Positions 7,331 through 14,132 of a stretch of DNA of 15,861 bases are shown here, piece after piece. The notes below the pieces were generated by a model. It was not told where the DNA came from, did not search any database, and worked only from the letters and a program-made list of their open reading frames with translations. Made by a program: the position numbers and the translations under genes. Source of the DNA: Nitrospinota bacterium. GTDB lineage: Bacteria > UBA8248. Location of the stretch: the NCBI GenBank assembly GCA_011523725.1, contig WTGD01000151.1, positions 1 to 15,861 of the forward strand, in the 5' to 3' direction. Position 1 is the first letter of the stretch, and each line of letters opens with the position of its first letter.

Positions 7331-7416
7331 TTATAGTCAGAATGCCTCATGAAGACGAATGCCCTTCGGTTGGAGAGGGATAGGCCCACCGCAGGAGAAT
7401 CGCAGGAGTATCCGTC

Positions 7417-8166
7417 ATGTCCGGTCATTCCAAATGGAGCACCATCAAGCGGAAAAAAGGCGCACTCGACGCCAAGCGCGGCAAGATATTCACCAAACTC
7501 ATCAAGGAGATCACCATCGCGGCCCGGCTCGGCGGAGGAGACCCGGACGGCAATCCTCGGCTGCGCACGGCCATCCAGACGGCGAAAGGGGCGAATATGC
7601 CCCAGGAGAACATCACCCGCGCCATCGCCAAGGGAACGGGCGAACTCGAAGGCGTGAACTACGAGGAATGCGCCTATGAGGGCTACGGCCCCAACGGGGT
7701 GGCGATTTTCATCGCGGTGCTCACCGACAACCGCAACCGCTCGGGCGCGGAAATCCGCCACATCCTGACGAAAAACAACGGCACCATGGCGGAACCGAAC
7801 GCCGTGGCGTGGAACTTCGAGAAAAAGGGCCTGTTCCTCGTCTCGCAGGAGAGCGTGGACGAGGAAACGCTCATGGAAGTGGTTATCGAAGCGGGAGCGG
7901 AGGATTTCGAATCCTCAGATGATTTCTTCGAAATCCACACTTCGCCGGATGCGTTCGAGTCCGTGCGCGAGGCGCTCGAGCAAAACGAGATACCGACGGA
8001 ATCAGCCGAACTCGCCATGCTGCCCAAATCGACGGTGAAGCTCGAAGGCAGGGAAGCGGAGCAGATGCTTCGGCTCATGGAAGCGCTCGAAGACAACGAC
8101 GACGTGCAGAACGTCTACGCGAACTTCGACATTTCAGCAGAACAGATGGCGGAAGCATCCGCATAA
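7417..8166 (+). CDS. yebC: YebC/PmpR (TACO1) family protein
   Basis: A 249-residue cytoplasmic protein of the near-universal YebC/TACO1 family. It was long annotated as a transcriptional regulator. More recent work links members to translation, including relief of ribosome stalling; its role here is inferred from family only. The signature start SGHSKWSTIKRKKGALDAKRG (2-22) is present, followed by FTKLIKEITIAARLGGGDPDGNPRLR (25-50) and NMPQENITRAI (60-70). The domain boundary YEGYGPNGVAIFI (87-99) and TDNRNR (102-107) are also present. The length is standard. AGGAG at 7404-7408 precedes the ATG. It lies directly upstream of ruvC, the classical yebC-ruvC arrangement, separated by a 31-nt gap that contains a terminator-like hairpin. 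Confidence 0.96.
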   Translation: MSGHSKWSTIKRKKGALDAKRGKIFTKLIKEITIAARLGGGDPDGNPRLRTAIQTAKGANMPQENITRAIAKGTGELEGVNYEECAYEGYGPNGVAIFIAVLTDNRNRSGAEIRHILTKNNGTMAEPNAVAWNFEKKGLFLVSQESVDEETLMEVVIEAGAEDFESSDDFFEIHTSPDAFESVREALEQNEIPTESAELAMLPKSTVKLEGREAEQMLRLMEALEDNDDVQNVYANFDISAEQMAEASA

Positions 8167-8172
8167 ACGCAC

Positions 8173-8199
8173 AACCCACCGCCCGTGGGGTTTTCTTTT
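8173..8199 (+). terminator. Terminator- or attenuator-like hairpin between yebC and ruvC
   Basis: Stem CCCAC (8175-8179) and GTGGG (8185-8189) enclose loop CGCCC. AA on the left and TT on the right can extend it around one bulged G. A TTTTCTTTT tract follows at 8191-8199. The layout is that of an intrinsic terminator. The right arm GTGGGG is also the only ribosome-binding-site-like sequence for ruvC, so the hairpin could hide it. Partial read-through is needed if ruvCAB has no promoter of its own. Confidence 0.5.
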
Positions 8200-8731
8200 G
8201 ACGCGATCCGAAAGCACATTCCGCGTTCTGGGCGTAGACCCCGGCCTTGGCGTGACGGGATACGCCGTCTTGCGCCTCGATGAGGGCGAGTACGAACCGC
8301 GCCTGGTGGACGGCGGCATACTCAAAAACGACTCAAGCGCGCCCATCGAGAAGCGCCTCTACGAACTGCACAAGGACCTCACCCAAATCATCGAGACGCA
8401 CGGACCCCACGTGATGGTCGTGGAGAACCTCTACAGCCACTACAAACACCCCCGCACCTCCATCATCATGGGACACGCGCGGGGGGTGATCTTCCTCGCA
8501 GCGTCGCAGGCGCGCGTGCCCGTGGTCAGCTACGCGGCCACGGAGATCAAGAAATCGCTCGTCGGCGCCGGGCGCGCCACGAAGGCGCAGGTCCAGCGCA
8601 TGGTCCAGCAGCGCATGCGTCTCCACGATTTGCCCGAACCCGCCGACGTGGCCGACGCCATCGCCGCCGCGTATTGCCACATCGACCGCAGCCACACGAG
8701 GCGCGCCCAGGCGATAGGGAGCGGCGCATGA
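8198..8731 (+). CDS. ruvC: Holliday junction resolvase RuvC
   Basis: A 177-residue endonuclease that cuts Holliday junctions as a dimer bound to RuvAB. The RNase H-like fold is visible in LGVDPGLGVTGYAV (D14). VMVVENLYSHY supplies E76 and EPADVADAIAAAYCH supplies D150 and D153. These are the four expected acidic metal ligands. The length matches the family's typical 160-180 residues. The start is TTG at 8198: there is no ATG or GTG between the upstream stop and D14, so a rare start codon is required. Its ribosome-binding site would be GTGGGG (8185-8190), inside the hairpin described separately. The stop overlaps the ruvA start by 4 nt (ATGA at 8728-8731), showing translational coupling. Confidence 0.95.
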   Translation: MTRSESTFRVLGVDPGLGVTGYAVLRLDEGEYEPRLVDGGILKNDSSAPIEKRLYELHKDLTQIIETHGPHVMVVENLYSHYKHPRTSIIMGHARGVIFLAASQARVPVVSYAATEIKKSLVGAGRATKAQVQRMVQQRMRLHDLPEPADVADAIAAAYCHIDRSHTRRAQAIGSGA

Positions 8732-9363
8732 TCCGCCGGATATCGGGAGAGATCATCGACGTTGACGCTGAATGCGTCATTTTGAAGACGCCGACCGGGC
8801 TCGCCTACGAAATCCAGGTGGGCGGATACGCGGTGCATGAACTGCAAGCCCTCATGGGCGCGCGCGAGGCGGTGGAACTCCACACCCATCATTACCTGGA
8901 GGGAAACGTGGCCACGGGCCAACTCCTGCCCCGGCTGGTGGGGTTCCTCTCGGCGGAAGAAAGAGCGTTTTTCCTCTCTTTCATCAAGGTGCCCGGCATC
9001 AGCCCCAAGAGCGGGGTGCGGGCGATGAGCCTTCCCCCCCTCCAGATCGCGGAAGCCATCGCGACGGCGAACGCCACGCTGCTCACGAAACTGCCCGGCA
9101 TCGGCAGAAAAAAGGCCGAGCAGGTGATCTCCACGCTCAGGGAGGAGATCGCGGAGCTTCACCTCACGGGAGACCTCGCGCCGCCGTCCGGTGCGCGTCA
9201 AGAAACCACGCCCCTGCACGGGGACGTCATGGCCGTGCTGGTGGGGCAGTTGGGCTACCGCACGCCCGAGGCGGAGAACCTCGTGGAGCGCGCCGTCGCC
9301 GAACTGGGAACGGACGCGGAGGCCGAGGCCATCCTGCAGGAAGTGTTCCGGCTGAGCCGGTAG
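8728..9363 (+). CDS. ruvA: Holliday junction branch-migration protein RuvA, variant acidic-pin region
   Basis: RuvA (211 residues) binds four-way DNA junctions as a tetramer and loads the RuvB motor. Domain I is the OB-fold MIRRISGEIID through LVGF (about 1-73). Domain II carries two helix-hairpin-helix motifs, IKVPGISPKSGVRAMS (86-101) and TKLPGIGRKKAEQVI (120-134). Domain III (about 165-211) contacts RuvB. Two features are odd. The first hairpin reads GISPK where most RuvAs have GVGPK. The acidic-pin loop reads THHYLEGN and then about six extra residues before LVGF, against THFVVREDAQLLYGF in E. coli, so the second pin acid is missing. I recall a similar YLEGN...PRLIGF form in planctomycetes. 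The ATG at 8728, overlapping the ruvC stop, fits homology better than an in-frame ATG at 8674. Confidence 0.93.
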   Translation: MIRRISGEIIDVDAECVILKTPTGLAYEIQVGGYAVHELQALMGAREAVELHTHHYLEGNVATGQLLPRLVGFLSAEERAFFLSFIKVPGISPKSGVRAMSLPPLQIAEAIATANATLLTKLPGIGRKKAEQVISTLREEIAELHLTGDLAPPSGARQETTPLHGDVMAVLVGQLGYRTPEAENLVERAVAELGTDAEAEAILQEVFRLSR

Positions 9364-9372
9364 GAGGAAAAC

Positions 9373-10437
9373 ATGGTCATCGAGCGGCGCGTGAGCGCTA
9401 AGGCAGCGAGTCCGGCGGAGGAGCGAACCTTCACCTCGCTCAGACCCGCGAAGCTCGAAGAATACGTGGGCCAGACCGACCTCGTGGCCAAGCTGCGGAT
9501 CGCGCTCGAAGCGTCGCGCAGAAGAAACGAACCGCTGGGCCACATTCTCTTCCACGGCCCGCCGGGCCTGGGAAAGACCACGCTTTCGCACATCATCTCC
9601 GAAGAAATGGGCACCCGCCTCGTCAAGACCTCCGGCCCCTCTCTATCGAGGCCCGCGGACCTCATGGGTATCCTCACGGGCCTCACGCAGGGCGACGTGC
9701 TGTTCATCGACGAGATCCACCGGATGCCCAGCGCGGTGGAGGAATTCCTCTACCCCGCGATGGAAGACTACCGCGTGGACTTCGTCGTCGACCGGGGCCC
9801 CATGGCCCGTACCATCAACTTTCCGCTCAAGATATTCACGGCCGTGGGCGCCACGACGCGCCCCGGCGCACTGACCGCCGCTCTGAGAGAGCGCTTCTAT
9901 CTCGTCTACCATGTGGATTTCTACTCTGAAGACGAGCTCGTGCAGATTCTCCTCAGGAGCGCCGTGCGTCTCGAAGCCCCTATCGAAGAAGAGGCGGCGC
10001 GCGAACTCGCCCGAAGAAGCCGGGGCACGCCCCGGACGGCGAACCGGCTCCTGCTCTGGACGCGCGATTTCTGCCAGGCGCGGGAAGACGACGCCATCAG
10101 CCTCACCAGCGCGCGTGAGGCGCTCGCCATGGAGGGCGTGGACGAACTGGGTCTCGACGCGCTGGACAGAAAATATCTGAGGACGATCATCGACCAGTAC
10201 GGCGGCGGCCCGGTGGGGGTGGAGGCCATCGCCGCCACCATGAACGAGGAGACGGACACCCTGGTGGACATGGTGGAGCCGTTCCTGCTGCGGGCGGGTT
10301 TCGTGCAGCGCACGCGCGGCGGCAGGCGCGCCCCCTCGGCGGCGTATGCGCACCTCGGCGTCGCGCTGCCCAAAGGGGTTCAGCGGGAGCTTTGGGAGGG
10401 CGCCGCGAAGGACGAGGAAACCGATACGTCCGCTTAA
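9373..10437 (+). CDS. ruvB: Holliday junction branch-migration ATPase RuvB
   Basis: A 354-residue AAA+ hexameric motor that pumps DNA through the RuvA tetramer. Walker A is GPPGLGKT (62-69, K68) and Walker B is LFIDEIHRM (110-118, D113/E114). Sensor 1 is GATTRPG (159-165), and the sensor-2 region is RGTPRTANRLL with R221. The strings LVKTSGPSL and EEFLYPAMEDYRVDFVVDRGP are typical RuvB. The C-terminal winged helix ends in FVQRTRGGRRA...AYAHLG. The arginine-finger segment reads LRERFY (171-176) where most homologues have LRDRFG or LRSRFG; R174 is retained. GGAGG at 9363-9367, just after the ruvA stop, drives the ATG at 9373. The 9-nt spacing shows one operon with ruvC and ruvA. Confidence 0.97.
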   Translation: MVIERRVSAKAASPAEERTFTSLRPAKLEEYVGQTDLVAKLRIALEASRRRNEPLGHILFHGPPGLGKTTLSHIISEEMGTRLVKTSGPSLSRPADLMGILTGLTQGDVLFIDEIHRMPSAVEEFLYPAMEDYRVDFVVDRGPMARTINFPLKIFTAVGATTRPGALTAALRERFYLVYHVDFYSEDELVQILLRSAVRLEAPIEEEAARELARRSRGTPRTANRLLLWTRDFCQAREDDAISLTSAREALAMEGVDELGLDALDRKYLRTIIDQYGGGPVGVEAIAATMNEETDTLVDMVEPFLLRAGFVQRTRGGRRAPSAAYAHLGVALPKGVQRELWEGAAKDEETDTSA

Positions 10438-10452
10438 AAGGAAAGAAGGCAG

Positions 10453-10677
10453 ATGGAGCCTTTCGGCGGTTTTGGAAAAACGCTGATTCTGCTCGGCGCG
10501 GTCCTGGTGGTCTTAGGAGTGATATTTCTGATTGCGCCCAAGATCCCGTTTCTGGGAAAACTGCCCGGCGATATTCACCTGAAGGGCAAGAACTGGAGTT
10601 TTTCCTTCCCTATCGTGACCAGCATCGTGATCAGCATCGTGCTGACGCTGCTCTTGAACCTTTTTTGGAGAAGATGA
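10453..10677 (+). CDS. DUF2905 small membrane protein
   Basis: A 74-residue inner-membrane protein with two hydrophobic segments (about 10-30 and 52-71). They are joined by the conserved IPFLGKLPGDIHLKGKNWSFSFP loop (about 31-53). PGDI and the aromatic run before the second helix are characteristic of DUF2905. The function is unknown. Members are very often found next to ruvAB or queA in diverse bacteria, as here, 15 nt after the ruvB stop. A GGAAAGAAGG stretch precedes the ATG. It is the last gene of the plus-strand cluster and converges with the short-chain dehydrogenase gene after only 10 nt, with no obvious terminator between them. Confidence 0.88.
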   Translation: MEPFGGFGKTLILLGAVLVVLGVIFLIAPKIPFLGKLPGDIHLKGKNWSFSFPIVTSIVISIVLTLLLNLFWRR

Positions 10678-10687
10678 GGTAGCGCGC

Positions 10688-11452
10688 CTACTTCCAGCCC
10701 CCGCCGCCGTTCACGTACACGGTATCCGCCGTCATGAAGGCGCACGCATCCGAACACATGAACAAAACCAGCTCGCCGATTTCCTCCGGCGTGCCGAAGC
10801 GGCCCATCGGTATCTGAGCGCGCATCGACTCCTTGAGTTCCTCTGAGGATACGTCGTGAAACGGCGTGTCGATGGGTCCGGGGGATATGGACATGCACCG
10901 GATGCCCCTGTCCGCGTACTCGCGGCCCACGCCCATGCTCATCGTCACCACGGCGCCCTTGGCCGCCGCGTAGTGCACCGAGTGGCCCGGCCCTCCGCGC
11001 TTGTGCGCCATGCTCCCGATGTTGACGATGACGCCCCCGCCGTTTTCGAGCATCTCGGGAATCGCGGCCTGCATGCAGTAGAAAACGCCCTTGACGTTCA
11101 GGTCGAACGTCCGCTCCCAGAGGTCGTCGTCGATATTCAGAAAATCGGAACGCCTGAGGGCGGCGCCCGCGGAGTTGAGCGAAAAATCGACCCGGCCGAA
11201 CCGCTCCCTGGCGCGCCTCGTCATCTCGAACGCCTCCTCGCGCGAGGTGACGTCCACCTTCATGTGAACGCCCCGGCCTCCGTTCTCCGTAACGCGCTCG
11301 GCAATCTCGGCGGCGCCTTCCTCATCGAGGTCCGCGCAGAAGACATTGGCCCCCTCGCGCCCGAATATGAGCGAGGTCTCCTTGCCAATGCCGCTGGCCG
11401 CGCCGGTGACGATGATGGTTTTTCCCGCGAAATAATCAGGTGTCCTGGGCAT
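10688..11452 (-). CDS. Short-chain dehydrogenase/reductase (SDR, classical type)
   Basis: A 254-residue cytoplasmic NAD(P)-dependent oxidoreductase. The Rossmann motif TGAASGIG is at 16-23. An acidic residue, D41, closes beta-strand 2, which favours NAD(H) over NADP(H). DV at 67-68 and NSAG at 93-96 (usually NNAG) follow. The catalytic tetrad is N119, S147, Y161 and K165 (YAAAK). PGPIDTPF (191-198) and the C-terminal VNGGGG are typical. The substrate is not readable; 3-oxoacyl-ACP reductase-like and sugar or alcohol dehydrogenases share this layout. GGAG followed by 7 nt precedes the ATG on the minus strand. It lies 38 nt downstream of a D-2-hydroxyacid dehydrogenase on the same strand, so the two are probably co-transcribed and may act in one pathway. 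Confidence 0.9.
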   Translation of the reverse strand: MPRTPDYFAGKTIIVTGAASGIGKETSLIFGREGANVFCADLDEEGAAEIAERVTENGGRGVHMKVDVTSREEAFEMTRRARERFGRVDFSLNSAGAALRRSDFLNIDDDLWERTFDLNVKGVFYCMQAAIPEMLENGGGVIVNIGSMAHKRGGPGHSVHYAAAKGAVVTMSMGVGREYADRGIRCMSISPGPIDTPFHDVSSEELKESMRAQIPMGRFGTPEEIGELVLFMCSDACAFMTADTVYVNGGGGWK

Positions 11453-11490
11453 CGAATGACTCCAAGGTTTGGGAGAATATGAGTTCCGGT

Positions 11491-12492
11491 TCAGGCGTTC
11501 GCGTCGGCGGTGATGATGCGTTGCATCTCGTATTCCTCATCCGGCACGAGTCCCGGAACCGGCTCCCCCGCCAGAAAGCACAGGACGTTTTCCGTCGCGT
11601 CGAGTTCCATCTGCAGGCGCGAGGAACGCGCCCGCGCGCCCAGGTGCGCGGTGAGGATGCAGTTGGGCGCTCCCACCAGAGCTCCCCGGTAGGGCTCTTC
11701 GGGGAAAACGTCGATTCCCGCGCCTCCCAGATGGCCCGAACGCAGCGCGCGCGCAAGCGCTTCATCGTCCACGATAACGCCGCGCGCCGTGTTGATGAGA
11801 AAAGCGCCTTTCTTCATCATTGCGATCTCGTCTTCTCCCACCATGTGGATCGTCTTCGGCGTGGCGGGAACGTGCAGGGAAACAGCGTCGGCGCGGCGGT
11901 AGATTTCTTCTTTCTCGGCCCATTCCACGCCGTAGCGCTCGCCGAATTCCGCATCGGGTAATATATCGTTCGCGATGATTTTCGCCCCGAAACCCGATAC
12001 GTGGCGTATCACCTGCTTGCCGATGCGGCCCACGCCGATGACGCCCAGGGTAATCTCATCGAGCGTGCGGCCCATGTATTGAAGCCATCCACCGCGCAGG
12101 AGCGCATTGTGCGAGTGGTGCACGCCCCGCAGGAGCGAGAGCAGGTGGCCGAGCGTCAGTTCCGCCACGGCTTCCGAGTTCGCCCCGGGGGTGTTCGCAA
12201 CCAGGATGTTTCTCTCCCTGGCCGCGTTCAGGTCCACCGTCTCGAGGCCCACCGTGGCGCGGGAGATGAACCGCAGCCCCTTCGCCAAATCCAGTATCCT
12301 GGGGTTGAAGGGCTCCAGACCTGCGATGACGGCGTCGAAACCGTCGCGGATCATCTCGGCGAATTCATCTTCGTTCGGTCGCTTGCCCAGCGTGTTGCGC
12401 ACGTACTCCACGCCCGCGCTTTCGAGCATCTCGACGGGCCTGGGGTCGATCTCCCCGAACGGCGTGGTGGAGACGAGTATACGGGGAGGCAT
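11491..12492 (-). CDS. D-2-hydroxyacid dehydrogenase (phosphoglycerate dehydrogenase-like)
   Basis: A 333-residue NAD-dependent enzyme of the D-isomer-specific 2-hydroxyacid dehydrogenase family, cytoplasmic and probably dimeric. The nucleotide-binding motif is GVIGVGRIGKQV (150-161). The catalytic triad is complete: R237 in NTARGVIVDD, E266 in DVFPEEP and H283 in TAHLGA. The substrate-domain string ISRATVGLETVDLNAA and NTPGANSEAVAELTLG (100-115) are like SerA. It lacks the C-terminal ACT domain of serine-regulated phosphoglycerate dehydrogenases, so the substrate may be 3-phosphoglycerate or another hydroxyacid. I chose the ATG at 12492 (MPPRILVSTT) because GGGAG lies 7 nt upstream and homology starts there. 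The longer frame to 12585 has no family resemblance. It heads the operon with the downstream short-chain dehydrogenase. Confidence 0.9.
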   Translation of the reverse strand: MPPRILVSTTPFGEIDPRPVEMLESAGVEYVRNTLGKRPNEDEFAEMIRDGFDAVIAGLEPFNPRILDLAKGLRFISRATVGLETVDLNAARERNILVANTPGANSEAVAELTLGHLLSLLRGVHHSHNALLRGGWLQYMGRTLDEITLGVIGVGRIGKQVIRHVSGFGAKIIANDILPDAEFGERYGVEWAEKEEIYRRADAVSLHVPATPKTIHMVGEDEIAMMKKGAFLINTARGVIVDDEALARALRSGHLGGAGIDVFPEEPYRGALVGAPNCILTAHLGARARSSRLQMELDATENVLCFLAGEPVPGLVPDEEYEMQRIITADANA

Positions 12493-12588
12493 GGGAAATC
12501 TCCCGAAAATCCGAGAATTACGCGCCAAACTTGTTTCGCGGCGGGTGCGCGAACCTTCACAATGGGTTAAAGTACGAAAAACCACGCG

Positions 12589-12618
12589 AGATTACATGCC
12601 TCAAAGAAGCGATGTCAA
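12589..12618 (-). promoter_or_regulatory. Candidate promoter for the hydroxyacid dehydrogenase/SDR operon
   Basis: On the minus strand a consensus -35 TTGACA (12618-12613) is followed after 18 nt by TAATCT (12594-12589). The start codon at 12492 would have a leader of about 90 nt. The -35 is a perfect match; the -10 is weak. Confidence 0.45.
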
Positions 12619-12633
12619 ACTCGGAGGGGCATC

Positions 12634-12642
12634 TGATATGAT
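12634..12642 (+). promoter_or_regulatory. Candidate extended -10 element facing the acyl-CoA dehydrogenase gene
   Basis: TGATATGAT carries an extended -10 (TGn) plus TATGAT, five of six matches to consensus. No good -35 is present, but 18 nt upstream are the same bases (12613-12618) that form the minus-strand -35. The leader before the ATG at 12862 would be about 210 nt and would include the hairpin at 12821-12846. Confidence 0.35.
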
Positions 12643-12820
12643 GGCCGTCTACCCTCGGAGGAGGGGGTGCGCCTTTCGCCATGCGGCGCGTTCGCCTTCC
12701 GAAGTCGAGCCGGAGTAGTATGGCTAAGAACGTCGATAGATGGAATCTACAATGAATTGAACACAAGATGCGTCGGGCATGTCCTCCCGCTCGACCCGTG
12801 AATCGGAATGCCGTCTGATG

Positions 12821-12846
12821 TCGAGGCGAGCCGTATTTCGCCTCGA
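12821..12846 (+). promoter_or_regulatory. Strong hairpin directly upstream of a ribosome-binding site
   Basis: TCGAGGCGA (12821-12829) and TCGCCTCGA (12838-12846) are exact reverse complements around an 8-nt loop. The right arm ends only a few bases before AGGAGG (12852-12857), the Shine-Dalgarno sequence of the gene at 12862. As DNA it could be an operator for a dimeric repressor; as RNA it could affect translation initiation. There is no T-tract. Confidence 0.6.
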
Positions 12847-12861
12847 TGAACAGGAGGAAAG

Positions 12862-14085
12862 ATGATGGGTCCCCCAATCGCGGCGAGTGAGTCATACGAA
12901 ACGCTGATGGATTTGAAGTACGACAAGGAAATCATCGACAAAATAAAAGCCCTCTTGCCACAAATGGAAGTGTTGGCGGCCGAGATTGACCGCGAGGGCC
13001 GCTTTCCCACCGAGAACTACAAACTACTCAGCGATGCAGGCCTGAACGCCCTGTGCATCCCCGAGGAATGGGGCGGTTCGGGCGCGAATTCCCTCACCTA
13101 CAACATGGCGCTCGCCGAACTGGGTAAGGCGTGCGCCTCCACCGCGCTGACCTGGAACATGCACCAGACCTGCGTGAGTCTCTTCTTCGCCCTGGCGAAC
13201 GAAGAGCAGAAAAAACGGGTGCTCCCCGACATCGTGGAGAACGGAAAACTCTTCTCCTCCGTCACGGCGGAGCGCGGCATGAGCTTCCGGCATCTGGTAA
13301 CACTCAAGACCATCTTCTCACCCGTCGAGGGCGGCTACCGGTTGAGCGGCAGGAAGATTTCGGCCTCGATAGGCGAGCATGCCGATTACTACTTCACCAC
13401 CGGGTTTCTCGAGGGGAAGACAACCGCCGCCGAGGCCATCATGACCGCCGTGCTTCACAAGGATTACGGAGGTTCAACCGTCGAAGTAGTGTGGGACACC
13501 ATGTCGATGCGGGGAACGGCGAGCGACGACATCATCTTCGAGGACACCTTCGTGCCGGACGAGGACATCCTGGGGGGTGAGAACTTCATCGGCGCGCTGG
13601 GGAAAATCGACATCACCATGTTCCACCTCGGTTTTTCCGCCGCCTATCTCGGCATCGCGGAAGGGGCCTTCAATCATCTGACGGAGTACGTGCGGACGAC
13701 GCAGTACCCTCCCAACCCGGAACCGCTGAGCCACAACGAGATGTACCAGAGCAACATCGGGGAGCTGAGTTCGGAGCTCAGGGCCGCGCGGATGCTGCTC
13801 TACGAGGCGTCGCACGTTAAGGAACAGGGAGACGGCATGGCGAACCAGGACACGGTGAAGACCGTCATGCAGTCGAAGTACGTCTCATGCGAGGTCTGCG
13901 CCAAGGTGGTGCAGCACGCGATGCGGCTGGTAGGAGGCCGCTCCATCGCGCGGCGCTATCCCTTCGAGCGGTTCTACCGGGAGGGCATCACCGGCGTGGT
14001 TATGCCGCCTGCGAACTCGCGCTGCATCGAGGTGGCCGGCTGCATCGAGCTGGGTCTCACGGGAATGATCCTGCAATACGGCTAG
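12862..14085 (+). CDS. Acyl-CoA dehydrogenase-family flavoprotein, atypical
   Basis: A 407-residue FAD-dependent protein of the acyl-CoA dehydrogenase fold. The N-terminal helical domain shows LNALCIPEEWGGSGANSLTYNMALAELGKACASTALTWNMH (61-101). The middle beta domain includes GGYRLSGRKISASIGEHADYY (157-177) and WDTMSMRGTASDDIIFED (211-228). The C-terminal helical domain ends with MRLVGGRSIARRYPFERFYREG (354-375). The usual catalytic glutamate motif (IYEGT) is absent; the segment reads GITGVVMPPANSRCIEVAG (375-393). I also see no glutamate at the alternative position used by isovaleryl-CoA dehydrogenases. It may be an unusual dehydrogenase or a related flavin monooxygenase or oxidase. AGGAGG at 12852-12857 precedes ATGATG; either codon (12862 or 12865) could start. 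It converges with the DUF2203 gene. Confidence 0.85.
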   Translation: MMGPPIAASESYETLMDLKYDKEIIDKIKALLPQMEVLAAEIDREGRFPTENYKLLSDAGLNALCIPEEWGGSGANSLTYNMALAELGKACASTALTWNMHQTCVSLFFALANEEQKKRVLPDIVENGKLFSSVTAERGMSFRHLVTLKTIFSPVEGGYRLSGRKISASIGEHADYYFTTGFLEGKTTAAEAIMTAVLHKDYGGSTVEVVWDTMSMRGTASDDIIFEDTFVPDEDILGGENFIGALGKIDITMFHLGFSAAYLGIAEGAFNHLTEYVRTTQYPPNPEPLSHNEMYQSNIGELSSELRAARMLLYEASHVKEQGDGMANQDTVKTVMQSKYVSCEVCAKVVQHAMRLVGGRSIARRYPFERFYREGITGVVMPPANSRCIEVAGCIELGLTGMILQYG

Positions 14086-14111
14086 GCGGCATCATCTCCG
14101 GCAGTGGCCCC

Positions 14112-14131
14112 GCAAGTCAGGAATAACTTGC
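14112..14131. repeat. Small inverted repeat between convergent genes
   Basis: GCAAGT (14112-14117) and ACTTGC (14126-14131) pair around an 8-nt loop. It lies in the 47-nt gap between the convergent stops at 14085 and 14133. There is no clear T-tract, so a terminator role is only possible. Confidence 0.3.
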
Positions 14132-14132
14132 C

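Larger units (their letters stand above)
12493..12861. other. 369-base divergent intergenic region
   Basis: It separates the minus-strand hydroxyacid dehydrogenase from the plus-strand acyl-CoA dehydrogenase homologue. It holds two back-to-back promoter candidates (12589-12618 minus, 12634-12642 plus), two weak stems (CCCTC/GAGGG at 12652-12665 and GCGCC/GGCGC at 12669-12689) and a strong hairpin at 12821-12846. Codon 12596 opens a 40-codon plus-strand frame (MPQRSDVKLGG...), but it has no ribosome-binding site or family I recognise, so I do not call it a gene. No tRNA fold was seen. Confidence 0.55.

Noticed and set aside
8530..9591. Long minus-strand frames across ruvC-ruvA-ruvB
   Set aside because: They are shadows of well-supported plus-strand genes and have no family resemblance.
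12493..12585. Longer hydroxyacid dehydrogenase start at 12585
   Set aside because: The start at 12492 has GGGAG at proper spacing and matches the family N-terminus; the promoter candidate lies only just upstream of 12585.
12596..12718. 40-codon plus-strand frame in the intergenic region
   Set aside because: It has no ribosome-binding site or recognisable family, and it overlaps both promoter candidates.
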